The notes: generated by a model not told the origin, from the sequence alone. A stretch of DNA of 64,000 nt from VRUE01 sp963753585 (GCA_963753585.1 CAVWCU010000001.1:310001-374000), one strand, 5' to 3'. Positions 25,217 through 34,255 are shown, counted from the first letter of the stretch. A program made the numbers and translations.

Positions 25217-25423
25217 GATGTTGTTACTCCTTCTTGTGAGCGATTCGGGGAGATCCAGCGACCCCAAAACGCTCAGCAGCGCACGGAGAAACGGAACCTC
25301 TCGGGTGGCGTCGCGCCAAACCCGACCCATCAACCGTAGCAGCCGCAGGTGAAAAGCCCCTGGTCCTACGGCAATATGCGCGTACACTCGTCACAGTTCG
25401 GCTGGCCAACCAAGGAGGGGTGG

Positions 25424-27001
25424 ATGTACGACTACGTGATCGTCGGAGCGGGCTCGGCCGGGTGCGTGCTCGCGGCGAGGCTCTCGGAGGACCCGGAGAC
25501 GAGCGTCCTCCTGCTCGAGGCCGGCCCGCCGGACACCAACGAGAACATCCACGTCCCCCTCGGCTACCTCTCGCTGGCCCGCACCGAGGTCGACTGGTGC
25601 TACAGCTCGGCACCCGAGCCGGGCTGCGGTGGCCGGCGCATCACGCTTCCGCGCGGCAAGGTGCTCGGTGGCTCCTCCTCGATCAACGCGATGGTCTACA
25701 TCCGCGGCAACCGCCGCGACTACGACGAATGGGGGGTGGACGGCTGGGCCTGGGAGGACCTCTTCCCCTACTTCCTCAAGGCCGAGGACAACGAGCGCGG
25801 CGCCTCCGAGTGGCACGCCGTCGGCGGGCCGCTGCCGGTCTCCGACCAGCGCTCGGGCAACAAGATCACCCCCGCCTTCGTCGAGGCCGGGGTCGAGGCC
25901 GGGCTGGCCCGCAACGAGGACTTCAACGGTGATGCGCAGGACGGCGTCGGCATGTACCAGCTGACCCAGCGGGGCGGAATGCGGGCGAGCGCCTCGGTTG
26001 CCTACCTGCACCCGGCGATGGAGCGGCCCAATCTGACCGTGATGCCGTACATGCGGGTCGACCGGGTGCTCTTCGAGGGTGCCCGCGCGGTCGGGGTGCA
26101 GGCGAGCCGGCTGGGCGAGTCGCAGGAGCTGCGCGCCGAGCGCGAGGTGATCCTCTGCGGCGGCGCCTACAACTCGCCGCAGCTGCTGATGCTCTCCGGC
26201 GTCGGCCCGGCCGAGCACCTGGCGATGCGCGAAGTCGAGGTGGTGCTCGACCAGCCGGCGGTGGGGGAGAACCTCAGCGACCACCCCGCCACCTTTGGGG
26301 TCTGGACGACGCCTGAGCCCGAGAGCCTGCTGCTGGCGCTCGAGCCTGAGGCGATGGCCGAGTTCGAGGCGTCCCAGACCGGGCCCTTCGCCTCCAACCT
26401 CGCCGAGTCGGGCGGCTTTGCCCGAGTCGAGGCCGGCGTCGAGGCGCCCGACGTGCAGTTCCACGTCGCCCCGATCCAGATCGTCGAAGAGGGGATGGGG
26501 GACCCTGAGGGTCACGGGGTCTGGGTCTCGCCCTGCCTGCTGACGCCGGAGAGCCGCGGCTCGGTGCGGCTCGCTTCCAACGACCCCAGCGCGCACCCGA
26601 TCGTCCGCAACGCTTTCTACGAGGCCGAGGCCGACATGGCCCGGATGGTCGCCGCGATGCGCCTGACCCAGGAGATCTGTGCCCAGCCGGCCTTCCGGCC
26701 CTACTGCGCCGACCCGTACACGGTGCCCGACGGCGATTCCGAGGGGGCCGTGCGCGACCACGTCGCCCGCACCACCTTCGAGGTCTACCACCCGGTCGGC
26801 ACCTGCGCGATCGGCTCGGTCGTCGACTCGGAGCTGCGGGTCGAGGGTGCCGAGGCGCTGCGCGTCGTCGACGCCTCGGTGATGCCTACCGTTCCGCGTG
26901 GCAACACCAACGCCCCGACGATCGCGATCGCAGAGCGTGCCGCGGACCTGATCCGCCACGGCAAGGCACTCGCTACCGCGGACGTTGCTGCTCAGGCTTG
27001 A
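25424..27001 (+). CDS. GMC-family oxidoreductase (choline dehydrogenase-like)
   Basis: The 525-residue flavoprotein begins with the FAD dinucleotide fold (YDYVIVGAGSAGCVLAARL), has the GMC signature region (GKVLGGSSSINAMVYIRG) and ends with VYHPVGTCAIG and VPRGNTNAPT, which hold the active-site His. GMC enzymes oxidise primary alcohols; choline or another alcohol is possible here but not determined. AAGGAGGGGTGG before the ATG at 25424 fixes the start. The gene is followed by a hairpin-repeat region that separates it from the convergent amtB. Confidence 0.9.
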   Translation: MYDYVIVGAGSAGCVLAARLSEDPETSVLLLEAGPPDTNENIHVPLGYLSLARTEVDWCYSSAPEPGCGGRRITLPRGKVLGGSSSINAMVYIRGNRRDYDEWGVDGWAWEDLFPYFLKAEDNERGASEWHAVGGPLPVSDQRSGNKITPAFVEAGVEAGLARNEDFNGDAQDGVGMYQLTQRGGMRASASVAYLHPAMERPNLTVMPYMRVDRVLFEGARAVGVQASRLGESQELRAEREVILCGGAYNSPQLLMLSGVGPAEHLAMREVEVVLDQPAVGENLSDHPATFGVWTTPEPESLLLALEPEAMAEFEASQTGPFASNLAESGGFARVEAGVEAPDVQFHVAPIQIVEEGMGDPEGHGVWVSPCLLTPESRGSVRLASNDPSAHPIVRNAFYEAEADMARMVAAMRLTQEICAQPAFRPYCADPYTVPDGDSEGAVRDHVARTTFEVYHPVGTCAIGSVVDSELRVEGAEALRVVDASVMPTVPRGNTNAPTIAIAERAADLIRHGKALATADVAAQA

Positions 27002-27015
27002 GGTGAGGTTGGTAG

Positions 27016-27091
27016 GGGACGCCGGCGCCCCTCCCCAAAACGCTCGGCAGGAGCCTCGCTTGAGTGTTTTGGGGAGGGGCGCCGGCGTCCC
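27016..27091. repeat. 29/18/29 hairpin repeat, copy 1
   Basis: Arms at 27016-27044 and 27063-27091 pair over 29 bases; the only exception is a G-T. The 18-base loop (CGGCAGGAGCCTCGCTTG) and the inner stem CCCAAAAC/GTTTTGGG recur in two other copies. The hairpin starts 15 bp after the GMC gene stop. It may end transcription or stabilise mRNA ends. Confidence 0.85.
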
Positions 27092-27214
27092 TCTACAGCG
27101 CACGAGCTTCGAAGAGCTCGGCCCCGAGGGCACTGCCAATCCTCGAAAGCTCCTTTCCCCGCGACGCCACCCGGCTTCCCGAAAGCTCCACACATCTGAG
27201 TGCGGTTTCGGGCG

Positions 27215-27241
27215 CCCCAAGCTTTTTTAAAAAGCTTGGGG
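27215..27241. terminator. 13-bp perfect palindrome with A/T centre
   Basis: CCCCAAGCTTTTT and AAAAAGCTTGGGG are perfect arms around a single T. The sequence lies in the gap between convergent genes (GMC oxidoreductase and amtB) and would read as a stem with A/U-rich tip from either strand. It may be part of a bidirectional terminator. Confidence 0.5.
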
Positions 27242-27295
27242 ACCCTGATGCCGGGTTCGCAACCTGGGCGTCACTCGGTGACGTGTTGTAGGGAG

Positions 27296-27426
27296 CCTGG
27301 CCGTCCTCCAGACGAATGTCGCGAAGCGGCGGAAATGCAATCCGATATTTGCGCGGCCGTCTAGGCCGCGCTCCTGGTTGCACCGCGCTTACGCGCGGTG
27401 CTCAATTCGACTGGAGGACGGCCAGG
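27296..27426. other. Multi-branch structured element
   Basis: An outer stem of 16 perfect pairs (27296-27311 with 27411-27426; one mismatch then five more pairs) encloses two hairpins: GCGCGGCC/GGCCGCGC at 27351-27371 and GCACCGCGC/GCGCGGTGC at 27380-27401. Together with two more palindromes it fills the 465-bp gap between the GMC gene and amtB. No coding capacity is evident. It could be a terminator complex, a mobile repeat or a structured RNA. Confidence 0.6.
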
Positions 27427-27466
27427 TTCCCCCTAACCCAACGCAGAGAAGCCCTGGGATGACGGG

Positions 27467-28771
27467 TTAGGCCGGGTCGGCTACCGGGACCGGAGGCTCG
27501 CCGCCGTCCTCGGGCATGACGAGGATCGCGCCCTCGCCTGTTACGTAGGCCTCCTCGCCGTGGTACGTGACGTCCATGCCGACCGCCTCGTCGTGCTCGC
27601 TGGCGCGCAGCGGCATCACCGCGCCGATCAGCTTGAGCAGGACGAAGGTCATGACGAAGGCGTAGGCGGGGGCCGCGATTGCGGCCAGGGCCTGGTCGAG
27701 CAGCTGGTCCGCGTTGCCGTAGAAGAGGCCGTCGGCGAGGCCGTTCCAGCCGACCTGGGCGACGAGGCCGATGAAGAGGATGCCGGTGAAGCCGGCGATG
27801 CCGTGGGCGGCGAGCACGTCGAGCGTCTCGTCGACCCGGGTGCGCGGCCGCCAGGCGATCAGCGCGTAGCAGGGCAGCGCCCCGAGGAAGCCGAGCACCA
27901 TTGCCCAGCCCGGACTGATGAAGCCGCCGGCGGGCGTGATCAGCACGCAGCCGACGATGATCGCCGTCGCGGCGCCGACCGCCGTCACCTTGCGGCTGCG
28001 GACGAGGTCGAGGACGAACCAGGTGATCAGGGCGCAAGCCGGGGTGAGCAGCGTGTTGGTGAAGGCGAGCACGCTGTTGGCGCCGGTGTTGAAGCCGCTG
28101 CCGCCGTTGAAGCCGAACCAGCCGAACCACAGCAGGCCGGCGCCGAGCAGCACGTACAGCGCGTTGTGCGGGAGCAGCGCCAGGCGGCCGTAGTCCTTGC
28201 GCGAGCCGACCACCAGTGCAGCCGCGAGGGCGGAGAAGCCGGAGGCCATCTCGACCGGCACGCCGCCGGCGAAGTCGAGCGTGCCGCGCTCAGCCAGCCA
28301 GCCGCCGCCGAAGGCCCAGTGGGCGAGCACCGCGTAGACCAAAACCGACCAGAGAGCGGCGAAGACGAGGAAGGCGCCGAAGCGCATCCGCTCGACCACG
28401 GCGCCGGAGACCAGGGCCACGGTGATGATGCAGAAGGTGGCCTGGAAGGCCATGAAGAGGAGGTGGGGGATGGTCGATTCGCCGTTGCGTGGCTGCAGGT
28501 CGACCCCCTCGAGGCCGACGTAGCCGAGGCCGCCGATCAGGTCGCCGGTGCCGTCGAAGGCGAGCGAGTAGCCGACCAGCGCCCAGGTGACCATCGCGAC
28601 CGCGATCGCCGCGACGCACATCATGAAGGTGTTGAGGGTGTTCTTCGAGCGCACCAGGCCGGCGTAGAAGAGGCCCAGGGCCGGGGTCATCAACAGCACC
28701 AGCGCGGTCGCGGCCATCATCCAGGCGGTGTCGCCGGTGTCGATCGCGGCGCTGAGGGGAAGCGCGCTCAT
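27467..28771 (-). CDS. amtB: Ammonium transporter AmtB
   Basis: The 434-residue protein has about eleven membrane helices and the Amt signatures. The twin histidines of the pore are seen in VLAHWAFGG and VLAAHGIAG, and the Phe gate region in LFMAFQATF. It moves ammonium or ammonia into the cell. The start ATG overlaps the P-II gene stop as TGATGA, the usual glnK-amtB pairing but with the P-II gene first. The C-terminal tail (EAYVTGEGAILVMPEDGGEP) is somewhat acidic. Confidence 0.93.
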   Translation of the reverse strand: MSALPLSAAIDTGDTAWMMAATALVLLMTPALGLFYAGLVRSKNTLNTFMMCVAAIAVAMVTWALVGYSLAFDGTGDLIGGLGYVGLEGVDLQPRNGESTIPHLLFMAFQATFCIITVALVSGAVVERMRFGAFLVFAALWSVLVYAVLAHWAFGGGWLAERGTLDFAGGVPVEMASGFSALAAALVVGSRKDYGRLALLPHNALYVLLGAGLLWFGWFGFNGGSGFNTGANSVLAFTNTLLTPACALITWFVLDLVRSRKVTAVGAATAIIVGCVLITPAGGFISPGWAMVLGFLGALPCYALIAWRPRTRVDETLDVLAAHGIAGFTGILFIGLVAQVGWNGLADGLFYGNADQLLDQALAAIAAPAYAFVMTFVLLKLIGAVMPLRASEHDEAVGMDVTYHGEEAYVTGEGAILVMPEDGGEPPVPVADPA

Positions 28772-29124
28772 CACTTGTCCACCGGCGTCACGGCGCCGTG
28801 GTCGGTCTCGCCGGTGCGGATGCGCACGGCGCGATCGAGGGGCAGGACGAAGATCTTGCCGTCGCCGACGTGGCCGGTGCGGGCGCCCTCGCAGAGCGCG
28901 TCGATCGTCGGCTGCACGAAGTCATCCGAGACCGCGATCTCAAAGCGCACCTTCTCGGCGAGGCCCATCTGCACGGTCGTGCCGCGGTAGGTCTCGACTC
29001 GCTCCAGCTCGCCGCCGTGCCCCTGCACGCGGCTCAGCGACACTCCCCGCACCTCGGCGCGGTAGAGGGCCTCGAGCACGTCGTTCGCCTTCTCCGGGCG
29101 CACGATGCCGACCACGAGTTTCAC
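28771..29124 (-). CDS. glnK: P-II signal protein, Tyr51 replaced
   Basis: The 117-residue protein has the P-II fold: MKLVVGIVRPEKANDVLEAL at the start and GKIFVLPLDRAVRIRTGE near the end. P-II proteins sense ATP/ADP and 2-oxoglutarate and gate AmtB. The T-loop reads ETYRGTTVQMG. Tyr46 is present, but the position of the modified Tyr51 is Val, so uridylylation or adenylylation there is not possible. The GTG start has GGGAGGA upstream. The gene overlaps amtB by one base. Confidence 0.9.
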   Translation of the reverse strand: MKLVVGIVRPEKANDVLEALYRAEVRGVSLSRVQGHGGELERVETYRGTTVQMGLAEKVRFEIAVSDDFVQPTIDALCEGARTGHVGDGKIFVLPLDRAVRIRTGETDHGAVTPVDK

Positions 29125-29212
29125 ACGTCCTCCCTTCCCATGCCGGGCGCGAGCCTATAGACATTTTCGGTGGCGGGTCAAGCCGGGTCTGGGCGCCTCC
29201 TAAACTGGACCG

Positions 29213-29581
29213 ATGCCCACGGAGCCAGGTGACTCCACCTTCACCCTCTACAGGCGCGGGATCGAGCTACTCGAGGAGGAGGACTTCGAGGAGGCGGCGG
29301 CGCCACTCGAGGAGGCGGCCCGGCGGGCACCGGAGAAGTCCTCGGTGCGCGAGGCGCTGGGCCGCGCCTATTTCCGCTCCGGCCGCTTTGCCGCCGCCGC
29401 GGTCGAGTTCAGAGCTGTCGTCGAGCGCCACCAGGTGAACGACTACGCGCACTTTTGCCTCGGCCGCGCCCTGGCCAAGACGGGGGAGACCGAGCGCGCC
29501 CGCCACCACCTCGCGCTCGCCTCCAACCTGCGGCCCGACAGAAGTGACTACAGCTTCTACCGAGCGATGCTGGGCGCCTAA
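29213..29581 (+). CDS. TPR-repeat protein
   Basis: The 122-residue protein is built of about three tetratricopeptide units (YRRGIELLEEEDFEEAAAPL, REALGRAYFRSGRFAAAAVE, FCLGRALAKTGETERARHHL). It has no signal peptide and is likely a cytoplasmic scaffold. It converges on the histidine kinase gene with a 4-bp overlap and is divergent from glnK. Partner unknown. Confidence 0.75.
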   Translation: MPTEPGDSTFTLYRRGIELLEEEDFEEAAAPLEEAARRAPEKSSVREALGRAYFRSGRFAAAAVEFRAVVERHQVNDYAHFCLGRALAKTGETERARHHLALASNLRPDRSDYSFYRAMLGA

Positions 29582-31333
29582 CCCGTTTGGCCGAGCCTTC
29601 GCGGTCCGCGCCGGGCGGCGACCTCGCGGCTTGCCTGCTCGTCGAGCTCGTCGCGCAGCCGGGCGGGGAGCGTGGCGACGATCGTGGTGCCGGCGCCGGG
29701 AGCGCTCTGCAGCTCCAGGCTCCCGCCCGCGAGGGTGACGCGTTCGCGCATCCCGACCAGGCCGAAGCCGTCGGTTCTGAGGCCGGGGTCGAAGCCGCGC
29801 CCTGCGTCGGAGATCTGCACCCGCACGTTCTCCTCGTCCTCGCTCACCTCGACGCTGGCTCGATCGGTGTCCGCGTGCTGCGCCGCGTTGTTGAGCGCCT
29901 CCTGCACGAGGCGGAAGGCGGTGTCCTCGATCTCGCTGGCGAGCCTGCGTTTCCTGCGGCCGGAGGGGAAGTCGAGGTCGAGGTCCAGATCGACCTCGAT
30001 CGCCCCGCTGGCGTCGAGGCGTTCGGCGAGGGCCTCCAGGGCGGCGCCCAGCCCAAGCTCGTCGAGCGTGGTCGGGCGAAGGTCGGCGATCAGCCGGCGC
30101 ATCTCGGCGATCGCGTCGTCGACCTGTTCGATCCCCTGCGAGAGCAGTCGCTCGGCCTCCGCGGGTTCGCTGCGCCTGGCGGCGGAGAGCAGCACGCGCA
30201 GGCCGGCGAGGCTCTGCAGGGACTCGTCGTGCAGCTCCCGCGCCCAGCGGCCGCGCTCGCGCTCGGTCGCGGCGATGCTTTCGCGGGTGCGGTCCTCGGC
30301 GACCGTTTGGGCGGTGGCGACCGCGGTCGCCGCGCTGGCGGCGAAGGAGACGAGGACTTGCTCGTCTTCGTCGCTGAAGCCGGCGTCCCGCTCCAGTGGG
30401 TCTAGCGCCACCAGCACGCCGAGCGTCTCGCCACGGAAGACGAGTGGAACCAGTAGCGCCGTGACACCCGCCTCCGTGATGCCGGGCCGCGCCATCAGAC
30501 TCGGGTCGAGGTCGTGGATGCGCCGCGGGGCCCGCGCCTCCAGCACCTGGCCGGGAATCGAGCCGGCGATCGGGATGCGCGTCTCGGTGAACCCCCCATG
30601 CTCACCGGCGACCGAAGCAGTGACCAGGTCGTCGCCGTCACGCAGCAAGATCAGCAGCGAGCGCGCTTCGACCAGGGCCCGGGCGCGCTTGACCGCGACC
30701 TCGAGGATCCGGTCGAGGTCGGTCTCGCCGCCGACCGCGCGGGCGATCTCGGTCGTCGCTTCCAGCCGGTGGACGGCGCGCTCCATCTCGTCGCGCTGGC
30801 TCTCCACGCTGTGGTACAGGCGTGCGTTCTCGACCGCGATCGCCGTCCACTCGGCGAGGATCATCGCCGAGTGCTCGTCGGCGTCGTCGAACTCGCCGTC
30901 GTCCTTCTCGGTCAGGTAGAGGTTGCCCCAGGCGTGGCCGCGGATCATCACCGGGACGCCGAGGAAGGTGGTCATCGGCGGGTGCGTCGGGGGGGAAGCC
31001 GTAGGAGCGGGCATGGTGGCCGACGTCGCTGAGGCGCAGCGGCCGTGGCTGCTCGATCAGCAGACCGAGGACCCCGCGTCCGCGGGGTAGGTTGCCGATC
31101 GCGCGCCGCGTCTCCTCATCGACGCCGTGGGTGATGAAGCGCTCCAGCTCGTGGCGATCCTCGTCGAGCACGCCGAGCGCGGCGTAGCGGGCGCCGGTCA
31201 GCTCGCAGGCGACCTCCAGCACACGGCGGAAGACGACCTCGGGGTCGAGCTCCGCCACCAGGGTGCGGCCCACGTCGATGAGCTCGCGAAGTCGCGGCTC
31301 GTCGAGCGCGCTGCTGTCGTAACCCTGTGCCAT
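29578..31333 (-). pseudogene. GAF-domain sensor histidine kinase, frameshifted
   Basis: The frame from 31333 encodes the start of a GAF domain and runs out of similarity after HARSYGFPP; the frame from 31014 continues with HPPMTTFLGVP and goes on to a second GAF domain, a HisKA_3 helix (ARELHDESLQSLAGLRVLL, His is the phosphate site) and an HATPase domain (EALNNAAQHA, GFGLVGMRERV). The break is at a run of seven G on the plus strand (30989-30995); six would restore one frame of 584 codons. The kinase resembles NarX/DevS and likely pairs with the divergent NarL-type regulator. Confidence 0.82.
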
Positions 31334-31462
31334 CTCAGCCCTCCCTTCGAGCCTTTTCGGCTAAACGATCCTATCGCTCGCGCCAATATGGTCAAAGCGA
31401 ATTGACCTCAAGCTGAAGTTCGCGGTAAAACACCGATGCTCGGCGGTCTCGCGGGGGGTTAG

Positions 31463-32173
31463 ATGGTGGGGATGAGCGCAGCTGCGAGAAACGCCGGCGC
31501 AGGTAATGTCGCCACCGTGCACGACGGCGCAGCGTCGGAGGCGAAAGAGACGACGATCGTCCTCGCCGACGACCACACGGTGATGCGCAGCGCCCTGCGG
31601 ATGCTGCTCGACGCCGAGCCGGGCTTCGAGGTGGTGGCGGAGGCCGGCGACGCCGATACCGCGGTCCGCTACGTCCGCGGCCACAAGCCGGCGGTCCTGA
31701 TCCTCGACCTCAACATGCCGGGACGGTCCAGCCTCGAGGCGGTGCCCGACATCCAGGAGGCCTCGCCGGGCACCGAGATAGTCGTGCTGACGATGCAGAA
31801 CGAGCCCGCCTTCGCCCGCCGTGCCCTGCAGGCGGGGGTCCGCGGCTACGTGCTGAAGGAGGCCGCGGACGCCGAGCTCGTCCAGGCCGTGCGCAGCGCC
31901 GCCGCCGGAGACACCTATCTTCAGCCGGCTCTCGGGGCGCGGCTTGCGGCCGGCGCCGACGCCCGCGGGGAGGCCGACGAGCTGAGCGACCGCGAGCGCG
32001 ACGTGCTCCGGTTGATCGCTTTGGGGCATACGAACGCTGAGGTGGCCGAGCAGCTCTACATCAGCATTCGCACGGTGGAGAGCCATCGGGCGCATATTCA
32101 GCAGAAGTTGCGCCTGTCGAGTCGCGCTGAGCTTGTCCGTTACGCGCTTGAGCGCGGCCTGGTTGAAACCTGA
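31463..32173 (+). CDS. NarL/LuxR-type response regulator
   Basis: The 236-residue protein has a receiver domain at about 30-145 (IVLADDHTVMRSAL, phospho-site Asp in LILDLNMPG, then LTMQNEP and GYVLKEA) and a LuxR helix-turn-helix at about 170-230 (LSDRERDVLRLIALGHTNAE, ISIRTVESHRAHI). It is divergent from the GAF kinase and should be its partner. Targets are unknown. The ATG at 31463 is followed by a second at 31472, so the start is not certain. A long hairpin begins at its stop codon. Confidence 0.9.
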   Translation: MVGMSAAARNAGAGNVATVHDGAASEAKETTIVLADDHTVMRSALRMLLDAEPGFEVVAEAGDADTAVRYVRGHKPAVLILDLNMPGRSSLEAVPDIQEASPGTEIVVLTMQNEPAFARRALQAGVRGYVLKEAADAELVQAVRSAAAGDTYLQPALGARLAAGADARGEADELSDRERDVLRLIALGHTNAEVAEQLYISIRTVESHRAHIQQKLRLSSRAELVRYALERGLVET

Positions 32174-32283
32174 GGGCCGACCCCGGTAGGGGTTCCACTT
32201 AACTTTTTCGAGCTACGCCTCTGATGGCCAATGGCCGCTCGCGAAAAAGTACAAGACGTTCCACCCCTACCGGGGTCGGCCCT
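32173..32283. terminator. Long hairpin at end of response-regulator gene
   Basis: Arms of 21 perfect pairs (32173-32193 with 32263-32283) begin at the last base of the TGA. A second set of nine pairs (32202-32210 with 32242-32250) follows inside. The element sits between convergent genes and could stop transcription from both sides. It lacks a U-tract and is unusually long for a simple terminator. Confidence 0.6.
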
Positions 32284-32303
32284 GATGCTCCGGTAAGGCG
32301 TGT

Positions 32304-32999
32304 TCAGGTGAGCAGCGGAATCACGCAGCGGAATTTGTGTGAGCTTGTTGAAACGGCGAAGCCGACCACACCGCTCGCAGACACCGTCACGACTGCGTAT
32401 TCGTCTGGACCCGTCATGTTCGTTATGTCGCTGCTCCACTCGTCTTTGCTGTCGAGGTTTATTCCGGGTTTTTGGGCGAAGGCGGCTAGTTGGAGGGCGT
32501 CGGGGAGGGTCCCGCCTTGGGTGGCGCAGGAGGAGGCTGCTGCTGGGGCGCTGATTGCTGTTTCGCTGGGGGAGGTTTGCCAGCAGGCTCCGGCGAAGGG
32601 TTGGGTGCCGGGTAGGCAGCCGGCGGAGTAGCCGTTCACTTTGCTCGCTGTGACCGCGTTGACGGCGTTGAGGGCGGTCTGGGCGTCGACGGCGCTCTGG
32701 GCGGTGTCTGCCGTTTCGGCGTGGGCCGCGTTCGGCACCTGGCCGAGGCTGAGCTCGTTGATTTCGGCGCCGGTGATCGGGCCGGAGTGTCGGCCGAGCG
32801 CCGAGAGCACCCCCGGCGCCAACCGGTTCGCAGCCACCGAGCCCGGTTTCAGGCGATTGCCCGGCAGCGACTTGACCTTGATCGCGCGGCCGTTGAGCCC
32901 GACCTTCTTGGCTGCGTAGACGGTGCCGCCAAGCGCGACGAACAGCGCCACTGCCGCAACCGCCAGCGCCGGCGTCGGCAACCTCATCCCTCTTCTCAT
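32304..32999 (-). CDS. Secreted protein of Solirubrobacterales type
   Basis: The 231-residue protein has a signal peptide (ALAVAAVALFVALGGTVYAA) followed by AKKVGLNGRAIKVKSLPGNR and NRLAPGV, a low-complexity style common in Solirubrobacterales exported proteins. An Ala/Val/Asn-rich middle (HAETADTAQSAVDAQTALNA) is followed by a C-terminal domain with four Cys that could form disulfides. GGGAGGAAACG precedes the ATG at 32999. Function is unknown; a surface or adhesion role is a guess. Confidence 0.7.
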   Translation of the reverse strand: MRRGMRLPTPALAVAAVALFVALGGTVYAAKKVGLNGRAIKVKSLPGNRLKPGSVAANRLAPGVLSALGRHSGPITGAEINELSLGQVPNAAHAETADTAQSAVDAQTALNAVNAVTASKVNGYSAGCLPGTQPFAGACWQTSPSETAISAPAAASSCATQGGTLPDALQLAAFAQKPGINLDSKDEWSSDITNMTGPDEYAVVTVSASGVVGFAVSTSSHKFRCVIPLLT

Positions 33000-33109
33000 C
33001 GTTTCCTCCCCCTTGTTAGGAACAACCTGCGCCGAGCCTAGGCCGGGGCTGGGGGGGAGGCCAAGAATGGTGGACGAACGTTCAGCGCGCCCTGTCCAAA
33101 GATTTGCGA

Positions 33110-33141
33110 CCCGCAGGCCGGTGTCGCGACCGGCCTGCGGG
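33110..33141. repeat. 13-bp perfect hairpin in leader region
   Basis: CCCGCAGGCCGGT (33110-33122) and ACCGGCCTGCGGG (33129-33141) pair perfectly around a 6-base loop. It lies in the gap between the secreted-protein gene (starts 32999, leftward) and the cobalamin riboswitch. It may insulate the two transcription units. Around 33165-33200 the sequence is locally AT-rich and could hold promoters. Confidence 0.5.
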
Positions 33142-33290
33142 CCAAGGCCACGCCACAAAGCTTAACTGTTATTGAACATTTGTGACGTAATGGATAACAG
33201 GACGCCCCACGATGCGGATTTCCGCGGGCCCCAACGGCAGTGCTGGCCGCACCGGTTCCCGTCCAGAGAGCGGATAGACTCGCCCGCGTA

Positions 33291-33462
33291 AAGACGGTCG
33301 GTGGTCAAGGGAAGTCCGGTGAGAAGCCGGCGCGGTCCCGCCACTGTGACCGGGTCGAGGAACGTCGCGGGCGCTCTGCGCCAGCCACTGGGGAGGACAC
33401 CGATTCCCCGGGAAGGTGCGGTGGTCCAACCCCGGAAGCCAGGAGACCTGTCCCCGGCCAGC
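33291..33462 (+). promoter_or_regulatory. Cobalamin riboswitch
   Basis: The leader has the cobalamin aptamer landmarks in order: GGTGAGAAGCCGGCGCGGTC then CCGCCACTGTGA near 33318-33349, and the B12 box AAGCCAGGAGACCTG at 33436-33450. The first possible start codon (33464) lies right after it and the preferred start is 33494, so ligand binding can block either transcription or ribosome access. It controls the DUF4430/ECF operon downstream and is the main evidence that the operon handles a cobalamin. Confidence 0.93.
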
Positions 33463-33493
33463 CATGACGACCCTCGAGGAAAGGGTGGCTTCA

Positions 33494-34255
33494 ATGCCAA
33501 GACTCATTCCAGTTCGGCTGGCCGCCGCGTGCGCGCTGGCTCTAGCTTTCGTGATGTCCAGTGCCGCCTTGGCGCTCGCCAAGGGGCCGATCGCCGACCT
33601 GCGCGTGGTCGGCAGCGCCGGCAAGGTTCTCGCCGAAAAGTCGTTCGGCTCCGGCGGTGAGGTCTCGGTCAAGACCAGCACCAAGGCGACCTGCTTCGGC
33701 CCCGGCACCGGTGGTAGCGGCAAATCGGTGACCGTCAAGGGCGGCACCGCGCTCGGCATGCTGATCCTGGGCGCCAAATTCATCGCCGCGCTGAAGCCGC
33801 TCTCGATCACCGACAGCTTCGTCGACGAATTCGGCCTCGGGCTGTGCGGCATCGGCGGCCTCGAAGGCAAGGGCAAGAACAGCTGGTACCTCAAGGTCAA
33901 CCACAAGAGCCCCTCGGTCGGAGGCGAAGCGGTCAAGGTCCGCAAGGGCGACGACGTGCTCTGGGCCTACGGCTCCTACCCCTACCCGGACGAGCTGGTG
34001 CTGAGCGCGCCGGACGAGGTGCAGGCCGGCGTGCCGTTCGGCGTCCGCGTCTTCGCCTACGACGAAAAAGGCAAGAAGACACCCGCCTCCGATGCCATCG
34101 TCAGCGGCGCCTCGGGACCGACCGACTCCCAGGGCCGCGCGATGGTGACCCTCTCCGGCCCGGCACGGCTGATCGCCCGGCACGGCAAGGACACGCCCTC
34201 CAACCGCGAGGCGGTGTGCGTGGGCGGGGAGTGCCCGGACAGCTCAGGTAAGTGA
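33494..34255 (+). CDS. Exported DUF4430 protein, B12 operon
   Basis: The 253-residue protein has a signal peptide (RLAAACALALAFVMSSAALALA). A DUF4430 domain follows at about 25-170: GKVLAEKSF, TALGMLILGAKF, DSFVDEFG, SWYLKVNHKSPSVGGEAVKV, GDDVLWAYG. The last 80 residues look like an immunoglobulin-like domain (SAPDEVQAGVPFGVRVFAYD). DUF4430 is the fold of the C-terminal beta-domain of transcobalamin and intrinsic factor. The ATG at 33494 has GGAAAGG upstream; 33464 is an alternative. Under riboswitch control and 4 bp from the next gene, it likely captures a corrinoid outside the membrane. Confidence 0.8.
   Translation: MPRLIPVRLAAACALALAFVMSSAALALAKGPIADLRVVGSAGKVLAEKSFGSGGEVSVKTSTKATCFGPGTGGSGKSVTVKGGTALGMLILGAKFIAALKPLSITDSFVDEFGLGLCGIGGLEGKGKNSWYLKVNHKSPSVGGEAVKVRKGDDVLWAYGSYPYPDELVLSAPDEVQAGVPFGVRVFAYDEKGKKTPASDAIVSGASGPTDSQGRAMVTLSGPARLIARHGKDTPSNREAVCVGGECPDSSGK

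Noticed and set aside
25258..25272. A fourth copy of the 29/18/29 hairpin in the helicase leader
   Set aside because: CCCCAAAACGCTC is present but the partner arm is not, so no hairpin can form; it may be chance or a decayed half copy.
25391..27220. A 609-codon minus-strand frame over the GMC oxidoreductase
   Set aside because: Antisense shadow; the plus-strand protein has the FAD and GMC motifs and a strong ribosome site.
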